Shown here in pieces: positions 1 to 12,486 of a stretch of 64,000 nt of DNA. The position numbers and the translations under genes are program-made. The stretch is from Phaeosaccion multiseriatum (taxonomy: Eukaryota; Ochrophyta, other classes): NCBI GenBank assembly GCA_965112735.1, contig OZ218961.1, positions 2,418,001 to 2,482,000 on the forward strand, read 5' to 3'. The notes beneath the pieces are model-generated. The model saw nothing but the letters and a program-made list of their open reading frames with translations. It ran no database searches and was not told where the DNA came from. Each line of letters begins with the position of its first letter. Position 1 is the first letter of the stretch.

Positions 1-393
1 ACCTTTGAGGGTCTACAACTCGTCTTGGTGCACTATCTCGACGACGTGGTGTCGCAGGAGATGAAGGCCGGGGGGCCCGCCAGGTACGGTAACTAGGAAG
101 CAAGGAGAAGGGAAAAGTTCGTGGACGATCGATCGTTATTGAAGTGGCGTCGGAACCCAACCCCCCCCCTTCTCTTCCGCTTCTCACCCCCATTCCCCTC
201 CCTCCCTTCCTCCCCTCTGTGAACACAGCCAACTCCTCGCCAACTCGCTGGGGGCTCCCTCCCTCGCCTCCCTTCTCTCAGAGAGCCTCAGCAAGCCCAG
301 GGGTCCTGCCTTCTCGCAACCGCATCAGCCCAAGCCAAAACCCAAGCCCAGGCCCAAACAGCAATCGAAACCGAAGCAGAAGCGCCAGCCTAA

Positions 394-427
<34 letters not shown>

Positions 428-441
428 CAGCAGTTGGTGAT

Positions 442-483
<42 letters not shown>

Positions 484-3400
484 AAACCCGCAAGCCGGAG
501 GAGAGCCTCGGAATGGTGTGCTGCACGACGGTGTCAACGCTTCGGATTATAGTAAGCATTTTCTGCAGCCTCATGGAGATATGACGGGGGCAGCACCCGC
601 ATCAACAGCAGCAGCAGGCCTCCCAGTGAGGATAGGTGGTGGAGGAGGAGGAGGAGGAGGAGGAGGAGGAGGAGGGGGAGAGGGAGGGGTAGATGGATTC
701 TTTCGCACTTTCCCCGATGGGATGATCGAGATGGGAGAGGGTGCGTCTCAGGTCACGAATGGAGACTCTCATCTCTTCGGTGGTGCAGGGGCGGCGCAAC
801 AGGAGCACCAGCAGCATCAGCAGCTGCAGCAGCAGCAGTTGGTGATACAACAGCAGGAAGGGGTAGTGCAGGAGCTACCGGAGGAGGAGAGGGGGTTGGA
901 CGATGAGGCGTTGGACATTGACTCCCTCATGCTCTCTCTCTGCGATGACGACATGGATGATGTGGCCTCGCTGCCCAAGGACGAGGAGGAGGAGCGGCAC
1001 CAACACCAGCAAGATGGGCATGGTGGTTACATGGTTGGCGACGACTTTGATGCTGACCTACTCCTCTCTCCCCTGACTCCGGCTATCGCTATGGCGATGA
1101 CGGACCCTCCTCCACAACCTCCTCCTCTCGCCATTTTGGACTTTGCTCCCTCATGGGATGTACCCCAGGGAGGGGCGAAGATGCTGCTTTGTTTAGCGGC
1201 GCCGCTACAGGTAAGCAACCGTCGTTCGCTCGTTCGTTTTCGTTCGATTTCCTGTGATCCTCCTTCCTCCCTCGGCCTGATCTATCCTTCTATGAATGCT
1301 CTCTCTGTCTCTCTCTGCTGTGTCCACTAGTTGTATGAGTCAGAAGCCAAAGTTAACAAAGTCTCCACTCCCACTTACCCTGCTGCCCGTATGCCCATAT
1401 GACCCCACCTTGTGGATGGACGTCATGACCACCCTGATCATGACCGACTACCCTGTGATGCCTCATACAACCAACAGGAGGGGTGCGCTGAAGTATTTGT
1501 TTTGTTTGGAGAGAACGCCGTGTCCGCTGAGGTGCTGGGCCCTGCGGTGCTGCGATGTGTAGTACCAACTTCCTCCCACCCCAGCAGCACCAGCACCAGC
1601 ATGAGTACCGGCATTAACAGCGGGGGTGGTACAACAGAGGGCACCAGCCAAGCGCAGCAGCTGCACCAGCAGGAAAACACTTCGCCGTCGGCACAAAGTG
1701 GGAGGGGCGGAAAGGGGAAGGCGAAGGGCAAGGGACGCAGCAGCAGAGGGAGGGTGTCACAGTTGGCGGGCAAGACGCCAAGTAGCGGTACCACTGCTGC
1801 TCATCGTGTGCGCTTAAGGCTGTCTCTCAGGTCCGTCCCCTCCTCCTCCTCCTCCTCCTCTGCACTCGCCGCGCCACCCCCTGCGCCGCCGGCATTTGCT
1901 GCCATCGGCTTCCCGGTCCAAGACGACAAGCCGCGGGGTGAAGTGCGCGATACTAGCGGCGAATTACAAAGAGACAATGACAATGCATCATCAGCATCGG
2001 TACCCGCACCGGAGGAGGGGAAAGTCGATGTCGCGTCGTGTTGTTGGTTCGAGTATAGACCGCCGCCGCCGTGCAGCCCACCGCCTTGTGCGTGTGTGTG
2101 TGGCAATCAAAGAGCCGGCGAGCTGCCCCGTGGGGTAGGGGTGGCGGGGGCTCTGGCGGCAGCAGCAGGAGGAGGAGGAGCAACAGCAGCAGCAGCAGCA
2201 GCAGGAGGAGGAGGAGGAGGAATGGGACCCATAGGCGATGCTTCCCTCGGGAGTGGGTCGGTGGTCACTCCCCGGGGGGCACTGAGGCTGGCAGATGGTG
2301 CCTCCCTCTGTTCACCCGCAGGCAGTGCTGGCAGCAGCAGCGCTCATACCCCTCGGTCATGCACGAGCAAGCGAAGTCGGAGGGACATGAACGAGCGCAC
2401 CAGTAGCAGCAGTGCCTCTGCTGGAGCTGGAGCTGGAGGTTCAAGCGCAGCCTCACATCGGACAGGGTGGGAGCGTTTTGAGAACGCAGAGGGCTTGTTT
2501 GACGAGACCAGCAGCACCAGCAGCAGCAGCGACGGTTACGGCGGTTACGGGTCGGACGCTGATGATGAGAAGGTTGCTGCTGCTCAAGGGCTCATTGGGG
2601 CAAGTGGTGGCTTGGGTACATGTGGTGCTGCCATGGGACGGGATGGCATTGGCATTGGTGCCGCCCAGGACAGTGGACACGGATCAAAAATGGGCGGCGA
2701 CGGTCGTCACAGCTCCGGTGCAGTTTCCGGTATGGGATGGGCGGCCACCACCGCCACCAAGGGCAGTAGCTGTAGCGGCATGAGCAAGGGAAACGGCAGT
2801 AGCTATGGCTATAGCAGCAGCAGTAGTAAGACGAGGCATCGAAGCAACAAGATTCGTATCGTGGAGAAACTGGGAGGACTGGCGTCTGCTGACGGAGGAG
2901 GAGGAGGAGGAGGGAGCTCTCCGGTAGGCTTTTCGACCGCGGCGGGGGGCGTCGGTGACGGTGGTGTCGACTCAGCTTCATCACCTCCGGGGTTTGGGGG
3001 GTGGGGGGACGCTGTGATGGCAGGGACAAGGGGTGGAGGGGAGAGTGTAGTAGAGGTAGGAGGAGGAGGAGGAGGAGGAGGAGGAGGAGGAGGAGGAGGA
3101 GGAGGAGGAGGAGGAGGAAGTGGGGAGGTGGGGCTACCGACGAGAGGAAGAGACCCCACGCCACGTGGGCACGGTGGAGCAGGGGGAGGGGGGCGGCGGG
3201 GGGCCGAGGACGAGGAGGACGGAGAAGACGGAGGAGGGGAGTTTGGAAACTTTTTGGATGACCAGGCGCTTGCAGACCTCGGTAACGACGAGTTGGAGGA
3301 GCTGTTGGAGCAACTCTCTCTGACGGTGGTGGCCCAGCTGGCCCAACTTGCTTCTACAGACCAGGTATGTGTGTGTGTGTGTGTATGTGTGTATGTGTAT

Positions 3401-3504
3401 GTGTGTGTACACATGTAGTGCTGAAGTTTGACTTGCATCATTCCTTCAGACGGATCCTCTTTTCTTTCTTGCCTCCCTACACGACTCCTCTCTTTGTGTA
3501 TGTA

Positions 3505-3535
<31 letters not shown>

Positions 3536-6188
3536 CTTCTTTCGCCTGCGCGCTCCCATCAGTTACCCCTTTATTCTTCCCTGGCTGGCTACACCACCTA
3601 CTTTCCTCTCTTTTGACTCATTCACTCCTCTCTTTATGTATGGATGGACTTTCTTCTCTCTCTCTTCTCTCTCTTTTCTGCGTGCCTTACATGAAACCGT
3701 AAACGCTGCTACCCTGACACAAATCAAATCACCACAACCACAGGCTCTGCAGGACGAGCTGAGCGCCCCCGACGAGACCGGCCTTGCCCTCCTGCACTAC
3801 ACTTGCCTCTACAGCGAAGGCCTGGGCAAGCTCGTGCCGGTCTTACTAGAACGAGGCGCGTTGGTCAATCAACCCACGAGCGACGCCAACCTGTCAACCC
3901 CGCTGCATCTCGCGGCCGTGAGTGGAGGAGACATTGGCATTGTTCAGCAACTCATTGTGGCGGGTGCGTCTCTGGCCTCGCTCGACGCCGCGGGTCACAC
4001 ACCGGCCGACGTGGCCTTTCAGAGTGGGTTTGACGCCTTGGGCAATTGGCTGGTCTGGCTCGCGCAGAGCAGTGGTGGTGACGCTTGCCGGGCAGGAGCA
4101 GCGGCGACGGCGGCGGCGAGAGGAGAGGGGGATGCGGGGGTTGTGTTTAGGGAGCTTGGTCTAGCCGAAGCCGCGGCGGGGATCGAAGGCGCAGCAGCAG
4201 GAGCGGGAGGAGGAGGCAGGAGTGAGCCTGCACAACTTGGAAGCAGCAGCAGCAGCAGCAGCAGCAGGATCAGTTGTAGTGGGGGTCTGGGGGCACATGC
4301 GATGCCCAAAAGTGGTCAGAGCGTAGCGGGGCAGCTGCTGCCCGGTGGCACTCCGGCATTGAGGGGGGGCATGGATGTCGCTGCTGGCAATAGCAGCAGT
4401 GAAGGAGGCGGAACGGGTGTGGCGGTGGGAGGAGGAGGAGGAGGAGGAGGAGGAGGAGGAGGTGGTGGTGGTGGTGGTGGAAGAGGAGGAGGAGGAGAAG
4501 GAGAAGGACAACTTCAACTTCAACTTCAACAGCAACATGTTGGGGGTGGCGGCTCGGTGCTCACTGGCCGAGGAGTTTCTCCAAAGGCCGGCAGCAACAG
4601 TCACGGCAGTGGTACCGTGGTGACCACTGCTCTGGGAGGGACCAGTGCCATCAGCACCAGCAGTCTACTCCAAGAGGCCTTTGCTAACCTCACCTTACAT
4701 GAGAAGTGCGCGCTGTCGCTCTCAGTGACACAAGGCGGTGGCGGCGGCGGAGGAGGAGGAGGACAGGGGGGCGGGGCCATGACGGATGGTCCTTCGCGAC
4801 CGATTGGCGACCGAGGAGGAGGAGGTGGTGGTGGTGGTGAAGGCGGCAGGGGCGGTGGCGGTGGCGGCGGCGGTGGTGGTGATGGTGAGGCTTCTGCGGT
4901 TGCAGACGGCAGCGGTGGGATTGGCGCCGGTGTAAGTAAAATACTTAGCAACAAGGAGCAGGAGCGGCAGGAGCAAGAGCTCGCTGACGTGTCGAGCGTA
5001 CTTGCCGCCTCCGACCACAGCAGTCTCACGGCGGCAATGTCGATGATGGGCAGCGCCGAGCGAGGTCAACTGGCCGAAGACGCCCGCATTATACAGCAAT
5101 CGGTGCGTGCGTGGCTGCTTCGGAGGAACTATAAATCCCTCCGAGAGGCGGCACAGACGCTCCAATCGGCATGGAGGTCGAGGCAGCGCTCTCGCCTGAG
5201 ATCGGAGAGTGCGAGTCGCAGCAAGACCGCCGGCAGCAGGGGCTGTGACGGCGGTGACGGCTTGGGGGGCGGGTTGATACCACTTGGGGGCGGTGGACAC
5301 GTGCAGGCGGGTGGGGTGGGGAAGAAGGGGGCGGGTGGTGGTGATGTTGTGGCTGCGGGGCTGCTGCTGCGTACGAGTGGTGGAGCGGAAACCATGGGGG
5401 GGGGCGTGCATGTATATAATGGGGAGAGGATTGCGATGCCAGTAGCAGCAGGGGCGGCGGTAGCAGCGGCGGTTACAGAAGGTGGAGCAGCGAAGGCAGT
5501 TGCTCCGGGCGGTATCCTCGCTGCTGGTGCTGCGGCCGCCGCCGCTGCTGGAATCGCTGTGGCAGGAGGAGGCCGTGGGGGGACTCCTTCTTCTCTCGCT
5601 GGCGCGGGCGGGGGCGCACAGATGGGCAGGGGGACTACAGATGGCGACGGTGCAAGAATGGACGTTGGTGTGGACGATGCGGGGGCGACGGTGGCTGCTG
5701 CTGCCGGGGCTGGAAGGGGAAAGGGGAGGGGGGGTCCCCCTCCTCCTCCTTCTACCGCCTTGGTTATTCGGCGGCAAATCGACGCCGCCAACACTCTGCA
5801 GGCGGCCACGAGGGGTATGTTGGCGAGGAAGAACTTTGCGACGGTCAAGAGGGAAACGACGGCGTTGTTGCTCATTCAGACCAAGCTCAGGCGGTGGCTG
5901 AGGGAGGGCCAGGCTGTGCGGCAGCAGCAGTTGGTGATACAGCAGCAGCACCACCACCAGATGCTGCTCCAGCAACAGCAACAACAACAGCCGCAGCAGG
6001 AGCAGCAGCAGCACCACCACCACCAACAACAACAACAACAACAGCAACAGCAGCAACAACACCAGCAGTTGATCTTACATCAGCAACAGCAGCAGCAGGA
6101 GTTGATCCAACAACAGCAGCAGCAGCAGCAGTTGGTGATACAGCAGCAGCAGGAGCAGCAGGAGCTGTGTGACCTCATGAGCGACTGA
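1..6188 (+). CDS. CAMTA-type calmodulin-binding transcription activator (5' end outside window)
   Basis: Likely a nuclear, calcium/calmodulin-responsive DNA-binding activator. Four exons fit in phase: 1-83, about 292-1210, 1478-3364 and 3744-6188 (about 1,777 residues visible). Exon 1 ends the CG-1 DNA-binding domain (LVLVHYLDD). A TIG/IPT domain is split by intron 2: FAPSWDVPQGGAKMLLC before it, VFVLFGENAVSAEVLGPAVL after it. Ankyrin repeats follow from 3744 (TGLALLHYTCL, STPLHLAAVSGGD, GHTPADVA). IQ-type calmodulin sites lie near 5080-5190 and 5760-5910 (IIQQSVRAWLLRRNYKSLRE; AANTLQAATRGMLARKNF). This CG-1/TIG/ankyrin/IQ order is the CAMTA signature. Linkers are poly-Q, poly-G and poly-S, making it longer than typical CAMTAs. 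Several QLVIQQQ stretches come from the dispersed TTGGTGATA motif. The exact start of exon 2 (286 or 292) is uncertain. Confidence 0.9.
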
Positions 6189-6744
6189 GACTTAGGGCCC
6201 TCAGTGCCAAGGTTGAGGTTTGAGGGGATTTTATTGACTAATAGGTGTGTGTGTGTATGTGTGTGGTTTGAGGGGCAGCGGAGAAGAGCCGCCGGGGAAC
6301 AGTTATAACGCCCCCGGGGTGTGCTTGTATGTAAATCGTAAGTACCTATTATAGAAGAAAAAGAAGGAGTCGACTCATTAGAGAGCGACAGTCGTCAGTC
6401 ACAGAGCGGAGCTACAGAGTATAATTTCTCACGAGTTTTAATTATTTTTTGTCATTTTAAATCAAAATACACATGGTGGTATCGTAAGACACGCAGTTTA
6501 CAGTCGCTTGCCTCGCTTGCCTTGCCCGCTCCCCCTCCCGTCTAGCCCAAGCTAGAGCAAGTTCGAGGCTTTTTGGGCTTTGTGGAGCTGTGGTGATATT
6601 TAAAGCCTGAGCTGCCTGGTCTCTTCTTTTTCTTTTTCAGCGCACGGCCAACCTCATTTGTTCAAAACTGCAAATCCTGAGAGAGGGAGGGCCCTCTTGC
6701 CCTCTTGCCCTCTTGCTGGTCTTCGTCCACATGGGCGGTGGACA

Positions 6745-6776
<32 letters not shown>

Positions 6777-6891
6777 TAGGCAGGCAGGCAGGGACAGCTG
6801 CGAGGCGTTTTCCGTTTTCCCACATACATCCCCTGTGAGGAAGGAGGGAGGAGAAGGAGAAGGAAGAGAAAAGGAGCTCTACGCTCTCTCG
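6189..6891. other. Convergent intergenic region between CAMTA and ETFA
   Basis: It holds the 3' flanks of two genes that converge. A short GT repeat lies at 6245-6263, A/T-rich sequence at 6420-6475 and a (GGCA)n run near 6749-6792. I see no gene. Confidence 0.6.
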
Positions 6892-8882
6892 CTACACCTT
6901 TCCCGTAATCTCGGGTACGGCGTCGAAGAGGTCGGCAACAAGGCCGTAGTCAGCAACCTGACGATGGGTCATGGGGTGGGCAAGCAAGTGCAAGCAAGTG
7001 CCAGCCACAGAGCCACACGGGGGCACACAGGGCACCCACAGAGACACAGGCACAGCAGCCCATACCATGAGGGGAGCGAGTGGGGGAACAGGGGCAGGGC
7101 GAGTGGAGGGGGAAGCGAAGGTTGCGGTTGAGCTTCAAGCGGCAGGTTGCGGGCGGGGGATATCGACATGCGTAAGCCGAGGAGCAAACGTCATGTCTGG
7201 TGTGACCACTTCTCCTGCCGTGCGTCTATCGTTGCCTGTGTTCATTCCTCCACTCCTTCCCCTTGTTCCTTCCCCTTGTTCCTTCCTTCCTTCCGTCCTC
7301 CCTCCTTCCGTTCCTCCCTCCCTCCCTCCTTCCGTCCCTCCCTCCCTCCCTCCTTCCGTCCCTCCCTCCCTCCCTCCCCACCTCCCTCCCTCCCTCCGTC
7401 CCTCCCTCCCTCCCTCCGTCCCTCCCTCCCCACCTCCCCACCTCCCTCCCTCCCTCCCTCTCTCCCTCCCTCCCTCCGTCCCTCCCTCCCCACCTCCCTC
7501 CCTCCCTCCGTCCCTCCCTCCCCACCTCCCCACCTCCCTCCTTCCGTCCCTCCCCACCTCCCTCCCTCCCTCCCCCCCCCCCCCCCCTGACCTGGAATAT
7601 GGGGGCCTCCTTGTCCTTATTGATGGCCACAATGCACTTGCTGTCCTTCATGCCCGACAGGTGCTGAATCGCCCCGCTAATACCCACCGCTACGTACAGC
7701 TCCGGAGCCACCACCTTGCCCGTTTGCCCCACCTACATCCGCAAGACACACACAAGGGAAGGGGAAGGTAAGGGCTGGACTGTCCACCATCAATAATGGT
7801 GCATTCGACAAAAGCTTCACCGGATAGCGGTGCGGTATCGCGTTACGGCCCTCCCTCCTTGGCTCGGGGAACGAGGCGCCTACCCTCCCTATCTCCATCT
7901 CTCTTGTCTCTACATGTCGCTGTTTTCTCTTCTCTACAGACAAACCTCTCCCTCCGTCTCGCACATAGGCAAGAACGGCTGCCTCTGTGTCTGCCTCCCC
8001 ACAGCTGCACTGCTGCACCCACGAACTATACGAAACGCACCTGAAGTTCGTTCGGCACCATGCCTGCATCTACAGCAGCTCGAGAAGCCCCGACGGCACC
8101 TCCCAGCTGCCAATGTCGTATGGCGTTTCAGAAAGACGTACAGAGAAGGGTTAGAAACCGAAGAGGAGGGGAGGTGCGGGGAGACGAGAGTGCATTGCAT
8201 GGATCTCTCCCTGCCTGTCCTTTCTGGGCATGAATCGTCAAGTGCACACACACGCACACACACACACACACACGCACACACACACACACACGCACATACG
8301 CACGCACACGCACACACACACGCACACACACACATACGCACCTTGTCCGCGAGTACTTCGAGCATGGCAAAGTTGCTTCCCTCCTTCAGACCCCGCCCAC
8401 CGCTAATCACAACACGGGCGGCCGTTAGGTCGGGTCGCTCCCCACCTCCCACCGCCTCGCTCACAAATGACGACAGCCCCAAATCGGGCTTGTCCAGCAG
8501 AGGCGCGGCCTCGATCGACGCTGAGGGGCATAGATGGGAGAGAACGGAGAGACAGAGAGCACATACATACACACAGAGAGAGAGAGGGAGGGAGACAGGG
8601 AGACAGCGAGAGAGAGACAAGAGAGAGAGAATCGAGACACGTCAGCTTCGGTGGTCGGGCTTGCGCGGTTTCTGGTTTGTGGGCTGCCTAAGCAGGAAGA
8701 GGCCTCGTGCTAGGAGTGGACGGGAAGGGCCCAGCTTACTGCCACAGGGAAGAGAGCAGCCCAAGAGAGTGGTCGGGGAAGTGTCCAGGCGCCGCAGAGA
8801 AGGCCGAGCAATCAAAATCAAGAAGGGCATTGAGCGGGCTGCCTCGGCCCTCATTCACACACACGCACACACACGCACACAA

Positions 8883-8927
<45 letters not shown>

Positions 8928-10219
8928 GCTCTATCCTGAAAAGGGGTCCCATTGTACCCACCTTCTGCCCCCCCTCGCGCCGCCTTGTCGAACGCTGTGC
9001 CTCGGACGGAAAGAACCTTGACACTGTCCCCCGCGCTGACGGTGGCGAGGGCGTTGCCGGCGTACATGGGGCGTTTGAATGTGCTCTCGTCCACAATCTG
9101 CACGGACCACCATCAACAGCACCAGGAGCAGATGGTTATACAGCAGTTGGTGATACGCTAGTTGGTGACACAGCGGTTGCGGCAGAGCATCAGGCGTAGC
9201 TCTTGCTACGCACCGGATCCAAAGCTCTATACATACGATATACCCAAAGCTCGGCACTCCATACCTCCGCCCAAGCCACACGCACACACACACACACGCG
9301 CATGCACGCACACCCACGCACACATGCATACGCACACCCACCCGCACACACCTCTACAACGTCAGTAACGGGCGCGACGTCAAGCAGGGCTCCGAGGCGG
9401 CCCACATAGCTCTTGCCCTGCATGGTGGAGGGGATAAGCACGTGCGAGTAGGACCCGTCCTGCTGGACCTGAAGGTGGCGTTATGAAGGTGGTGTTAAGA
9501 AGGTGGCGTTATGAAGGTGGCATTATGAAGGTGGCGTTATGAAGGTGGCATCATGAAGGTTGCATTATGAAGGTGGTGTTATGATTGGTATGCGGGGGTG
9601 GGGGGTATGCACGTACACACGCACATACGGCGGGGTGTGGGTACGACGAATTGGTACGGAGGGTGGGGAGGGAGGGAGGGAGGGAGGGGAGGGGAGGGGA
9701 GGGAGGGAGGGAGGGAGGAAGGAAGGGAGGGAGGGAGGGAGGGGAGGAGGGAAGGAAGGGAGGGAGGGAGGGAGGGAGGGAGGGAGGGAGGGAAGGAAGG
9801 AGGGTCCACGGGGGCCTTTGTCGGTTCCGCATTTGACGTGGGATCAGCACAAATGGACAGAAGTGAGGAACCATAGCATTCATCCTGCTTGCTGTTGGGA
9901 GCGCTACTGGGCATACTTTGCTGCCTTCCCTCTTGTCGGTCAGTCACACGAGTGTGCTTACGCTTCTACCCCCCCCGCCCTCATTCTTGTGCTCACACAA
10001 ATGCGCAGCTCTTCTCTCTCCCCCTCACCTTTGCCACGGCAGCGGCAAGGTTTTCGGCGAGTCCGTGCTCGAAGGCAGCGTCATCGCCGTGCAGAACCTT
10101 CGGGAGGGGCAGCAGCAGTTGATGATACAGCAACAGCAGCAGCAGCAGTTGATGATACAGCAACAGCAGCAGCAGTAGTTGGTGAGACAGCAACAGCAGC
10201 AGCAGCAGTTGGTGATACA

Positions 10220-10250
<31 letters not shown>

Positions 10251-11373
10251 TTGATGATACAGCAACAGCAACAGCAGCAGCAGTTGATGATACAGCAGCA
10301 GCAGCAGCAGTTGGTGATACAGCAGCAGCAGCAGCAGCAGCAGCAGTAGCATCAGCAGCGGGGCGTTGTTAGAACGCTACTGCACGGAGATGTAGGCGTA
10401 AAGATGTGATGCCCATCTCCCACGGAGCCCCGCCCCCCCTCCCCTCCTCTCCTTGCGCAAGACAGCTTACCTTGTCAACGCCCTCTACTTGAGCGAGCTG
10501 CGTGGCCACTTGTCCGCTGCCGCTACCTAGCACTAACCCATGCACTTCCCCGCCACCAGAGAGCTGGACGGCGGCGGTCACTAGGTGGTGGGGGGGGGCA
10601 GGGGCAGCCGGCAGAGGATCCGGGTCAGGGTCAGGGTCAGGGTCGGGCTTCAAGGTAAAAGCTCAAGGACGAGGGGTCAGGGTGAGTGCCGACAGGACCC
10701 AGGTCAGCTACTCAGTTACGCAGTATATGAGCATAGCAAGGCCTGGGGTTATGCAGTCGGGTGCGAAAGAGAAGGTCCACACACAAACACACACCTGGCT
10801 CGATAGAAAAAAAATTCCAAGGTGTGTCCCTCTGACAGAAAGATTAATAGAAGCATACCTGTGGAGAGGGTGGCAGCGCCTAGGGCCGTGTTGTTGTGCT
10901 CTGCAAGAACCAGAGTGGAGGCGCAGCACTGTTGGCGGGAGACAACCGGGGCCCTGGTCCCACAACGTCGTGACGCCAAGCCCGTTGAGTGCCCCACTCG
11001 CCGGGCGACGGATGCCGCCTTCGAGCAGGAGCGAGGAGTGAAGGGGTTGGGGTATCCAGTTATACATACGCATGAGAGAGTCGAAGGGGGATACGTAGGA
11101 CGGAACACGTCTAGTGAAGTTCGAAAGAAGGGGAAGAGAAAAGGAGGGGGGAGAGGGGCGGGGAGAAAGGGAAGAAGCAGATGCACAGCAGGCTGGCCCA
11201 CAGGTTCCCCTGCTCCCTCCACGCTGGGGCCTAGCACACGTAGTGGCTATTCAACAGAATTGCCGCACAGGATTGGACGTGCTGTTGACAAGAAGCACTG
11301 TCGGGAGGCGTTGAAGTTGACTTGGGTCTTCCTCCCTTTATTAATTTATCCTACTCACCTGACGAAAGAGCAT
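6892..11373 (-). CDS. ETFA: Electron transfer flavoprotein alpha subunit, mitochondrial
   Basis: The alpha subunit binds FAD and passes electrons from matrix dehydrogenases to ETF-ubiquinone oxidoreductase. Ten exons join in phase with GT-AG introns: 11373-11359, 11018-10859, 10580-10471, 10097-10029, 9468-9352, 9097-8962, 8520-8342, 8106-8041, 7732-7592 and 6957-6892. They give 352 residues, close to the roughly 333 of animal ETFA. The first exon encodes only MLFRQ; spliced to [18 protein letters not shown] it makes a convincing Arg/Ser-rich mitochondrial presequence. The FAD domain is well conserved: [72 protein letters not shown]. Introns are nearly all simple repeats, and introns 3 and 5 carry the dispersed TTGGTGATA motif beside the acceptor. 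The short first exon is the least certain part. Confidence 0.94.
7241..7591. repeat. (CCCT)n-type low-complexity block in ETFA intron 8
   Basis: About 350 bp of CCCT/CCGT/CCAC repeats. On the sense (minus) strand it is G/A-rich and begins right at the splice donor of the exon ending at 7592. Confidence 0.9.
9131..9185 (-). repeat. Three TTGGTGATA-type motif copies in ETFA intron 5
   Basis: Copies read ATGGTTATACAGCAG, TTGGTGATACG and TTGGTGACACAGCGG on the plus strand. On the transcribed strand the cluster ends about 30 nt before the acceptor of the exon starting at 9097. Confidence 0.8.
9471..9582. repeat. 14-bp minisatellite, 8 copies, abutting an ETFA acceptor
   Basis: Eight tandem copies of GAAGGTGGCGTTAT with point variants fill 112 bp. 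The acceptor of the exon starting at 9468 (sense CCTTCAG) sits at the first copy, so the repeat looks like a duplication of the acceptor region. Confidence 0.9.
9660..9804. repeat. (GGGA)n block in ETFA intron 4
   Basis: About 145 bp of GGGA/GGAA repeats, giving a long pyrimidine run on the transcribed strand upstream of exon 5. Confidence 0.9.
10106..10350 (-). repeat. Tandem array of seven TTGRTGATA motifs in ETFA intron 3
   Basis: Seven cores (TTGATGATAC four times, TTGGTGATAC twice, TTGGTGAGAC once) lie near 10119, 10149, 10179, 10209, 10251, 10284 and 10311. They are separated by CAG/CAA repeats with a spacing of 27-42 bp. On the transcribed strand it reads CTG/TATCATCAA and ends about 10 nt before the acceptor at 10098. 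It is the densest cluster of the motif in the window. Confidence 0.92.
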
Positions 11374-11613
11374 TTCGACGCCCTCCTCCGCCTCCCCGAC
11401 ACTGACAGGCCCTTCTCTGATGTACAAAGTCTACTGCTTAATGGAGAGGATGGAGAGGAAGGAGAAGAGAGAGAAAGAGGGGAGAGAAAGACGGAAAGTG
11501 GAAAAAAGAAAAAAAGGGCTCTATTTTAAATGTCGAACTCGATTTCTATTATCTCCGCTCTCTTCTCTCTTTCCTTCCCTACCAAGGGCTCCTTCCCTAC
11601 TTTGGATCCCCTA
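11374..11613. other. Upstream flank of ETFA
   Basis: Likely 5' UTR/promoter of ETFA, purine-rich around 11438-11515. I see no gene and no clear TATA box. Confidence 0.4.
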
Positions 11614-11858
11614 CGTGTGATTCCGGCGGCCGCTGGAGGCGTGATTCGTGATTCTGTGCACCGCTACAGGCGTGATTCGTGCTTGTCGGCGGTGCGCCTT
11701 AGAAATAAGGCAATGAAAGAGTAAGTCAGGGACCCGTGTGAGACGCCGAGAATCACGAATCACGCCGAGAATCACGAATCACGCCTGTAGCGGTGCACAG
11801 ATTCACGAATCACGCTTGTAGCGGTGTACAGAATCACGAAATCACGCCTCCCTCAGAA
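11614..11858. repeat. Inverted-repeat element with a 31-bp repeated unit
   Basis: The left arm (about 11635-11681) contains GGCGTGATTCGTGATTCTG followed by TGCACCGCTACA. The right arm (about 11745-11856) carries about three copies of the reverse complement (TGTAGCGGTGCACAG, AATCACGAATCACGCC). The arms are separated by roughly 65 bp of unique sequence. The arrangement suits a small non-autonomous element with repeated terminal inverted repeats. I see no coding capacity and no clear target-site duplication. Confidence 0.7.
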
Positions 11859-12387
11859 TATGTCAGGGATCGATACTAGTACCAAGCCCAGGAGGGAATG
11901 TACGCGTTCGCCCATGCAGAGGGCTCCCTCACCACCAGCCACTCCCACCAAGACACTCCCCAGCGAGTAAGTCAGCCAGCTACCTCCTCAGGCACGTCGC
12001 TGCTGCCAGGGGCTAACTCCTCCACCCCCTCCTCCTTCCTTCCTTCCTTCATCCACAGCTGGGGCCCGCATTGCGGCGCATTGCGGGAGGGCGAGGGAGC
12101 AGCGGACCCACCACGGCCACCGAACCAGGCGGGTTCTGGCTGCTGTACGCACAGGCCAGGAGAACGCGAATAGTTGTATTCGTCCTGTAGGTGAGTAAAA
12201 AAAGAGATACATCGGTCCCATCATATCTTCTCTCTCCTCACTCTCCTCTCTTTTATATATATATTTATATAGATATAATTCTGATCCATCATATTTTCTC
12301 TCCTCACTCTCCTCTCTTTGTATGTATGTATTATATATATATATCATATATATATATATCATATATATATATTTCATATATATATAC
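11859..12387. other. Intergenic region with partial copies of the arm edge and (TA)n
   Basis: 12218-12260 and 12281-12322 hold two degenerate copies of the outer edge of the left arm (CCATCATATYTTCTCT), each followed by AT repeats; the arm itself begins at 12388. An unsupported 91-codon open frame (11898-12173) shows no recognisable domain. Confidence 0.5.
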
Positions 12388-12486
12388 TTCTGACCCATCA
12401 TATCTTCTCTATATGTACAAAGCTCTGCTTTGGTGTCTCTCTCCCCCTCCCTCTCTCCTTCTCAATCCCTCTCCTTTCCTCTCTTT

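Noticed and set aside
10106-10350. Motif array considered as a CRISPR-like or tRNA-derived repeat
   Set aside because: The spacers are CAG/CAA repeats, not unique sequence, and there is no tRNA fold.
11898-12173. 91-codon frame beginning MYAFAHAEGSLTT
   Set aside because: Low-complexity Ser/Pro content and no splice partner or family match.
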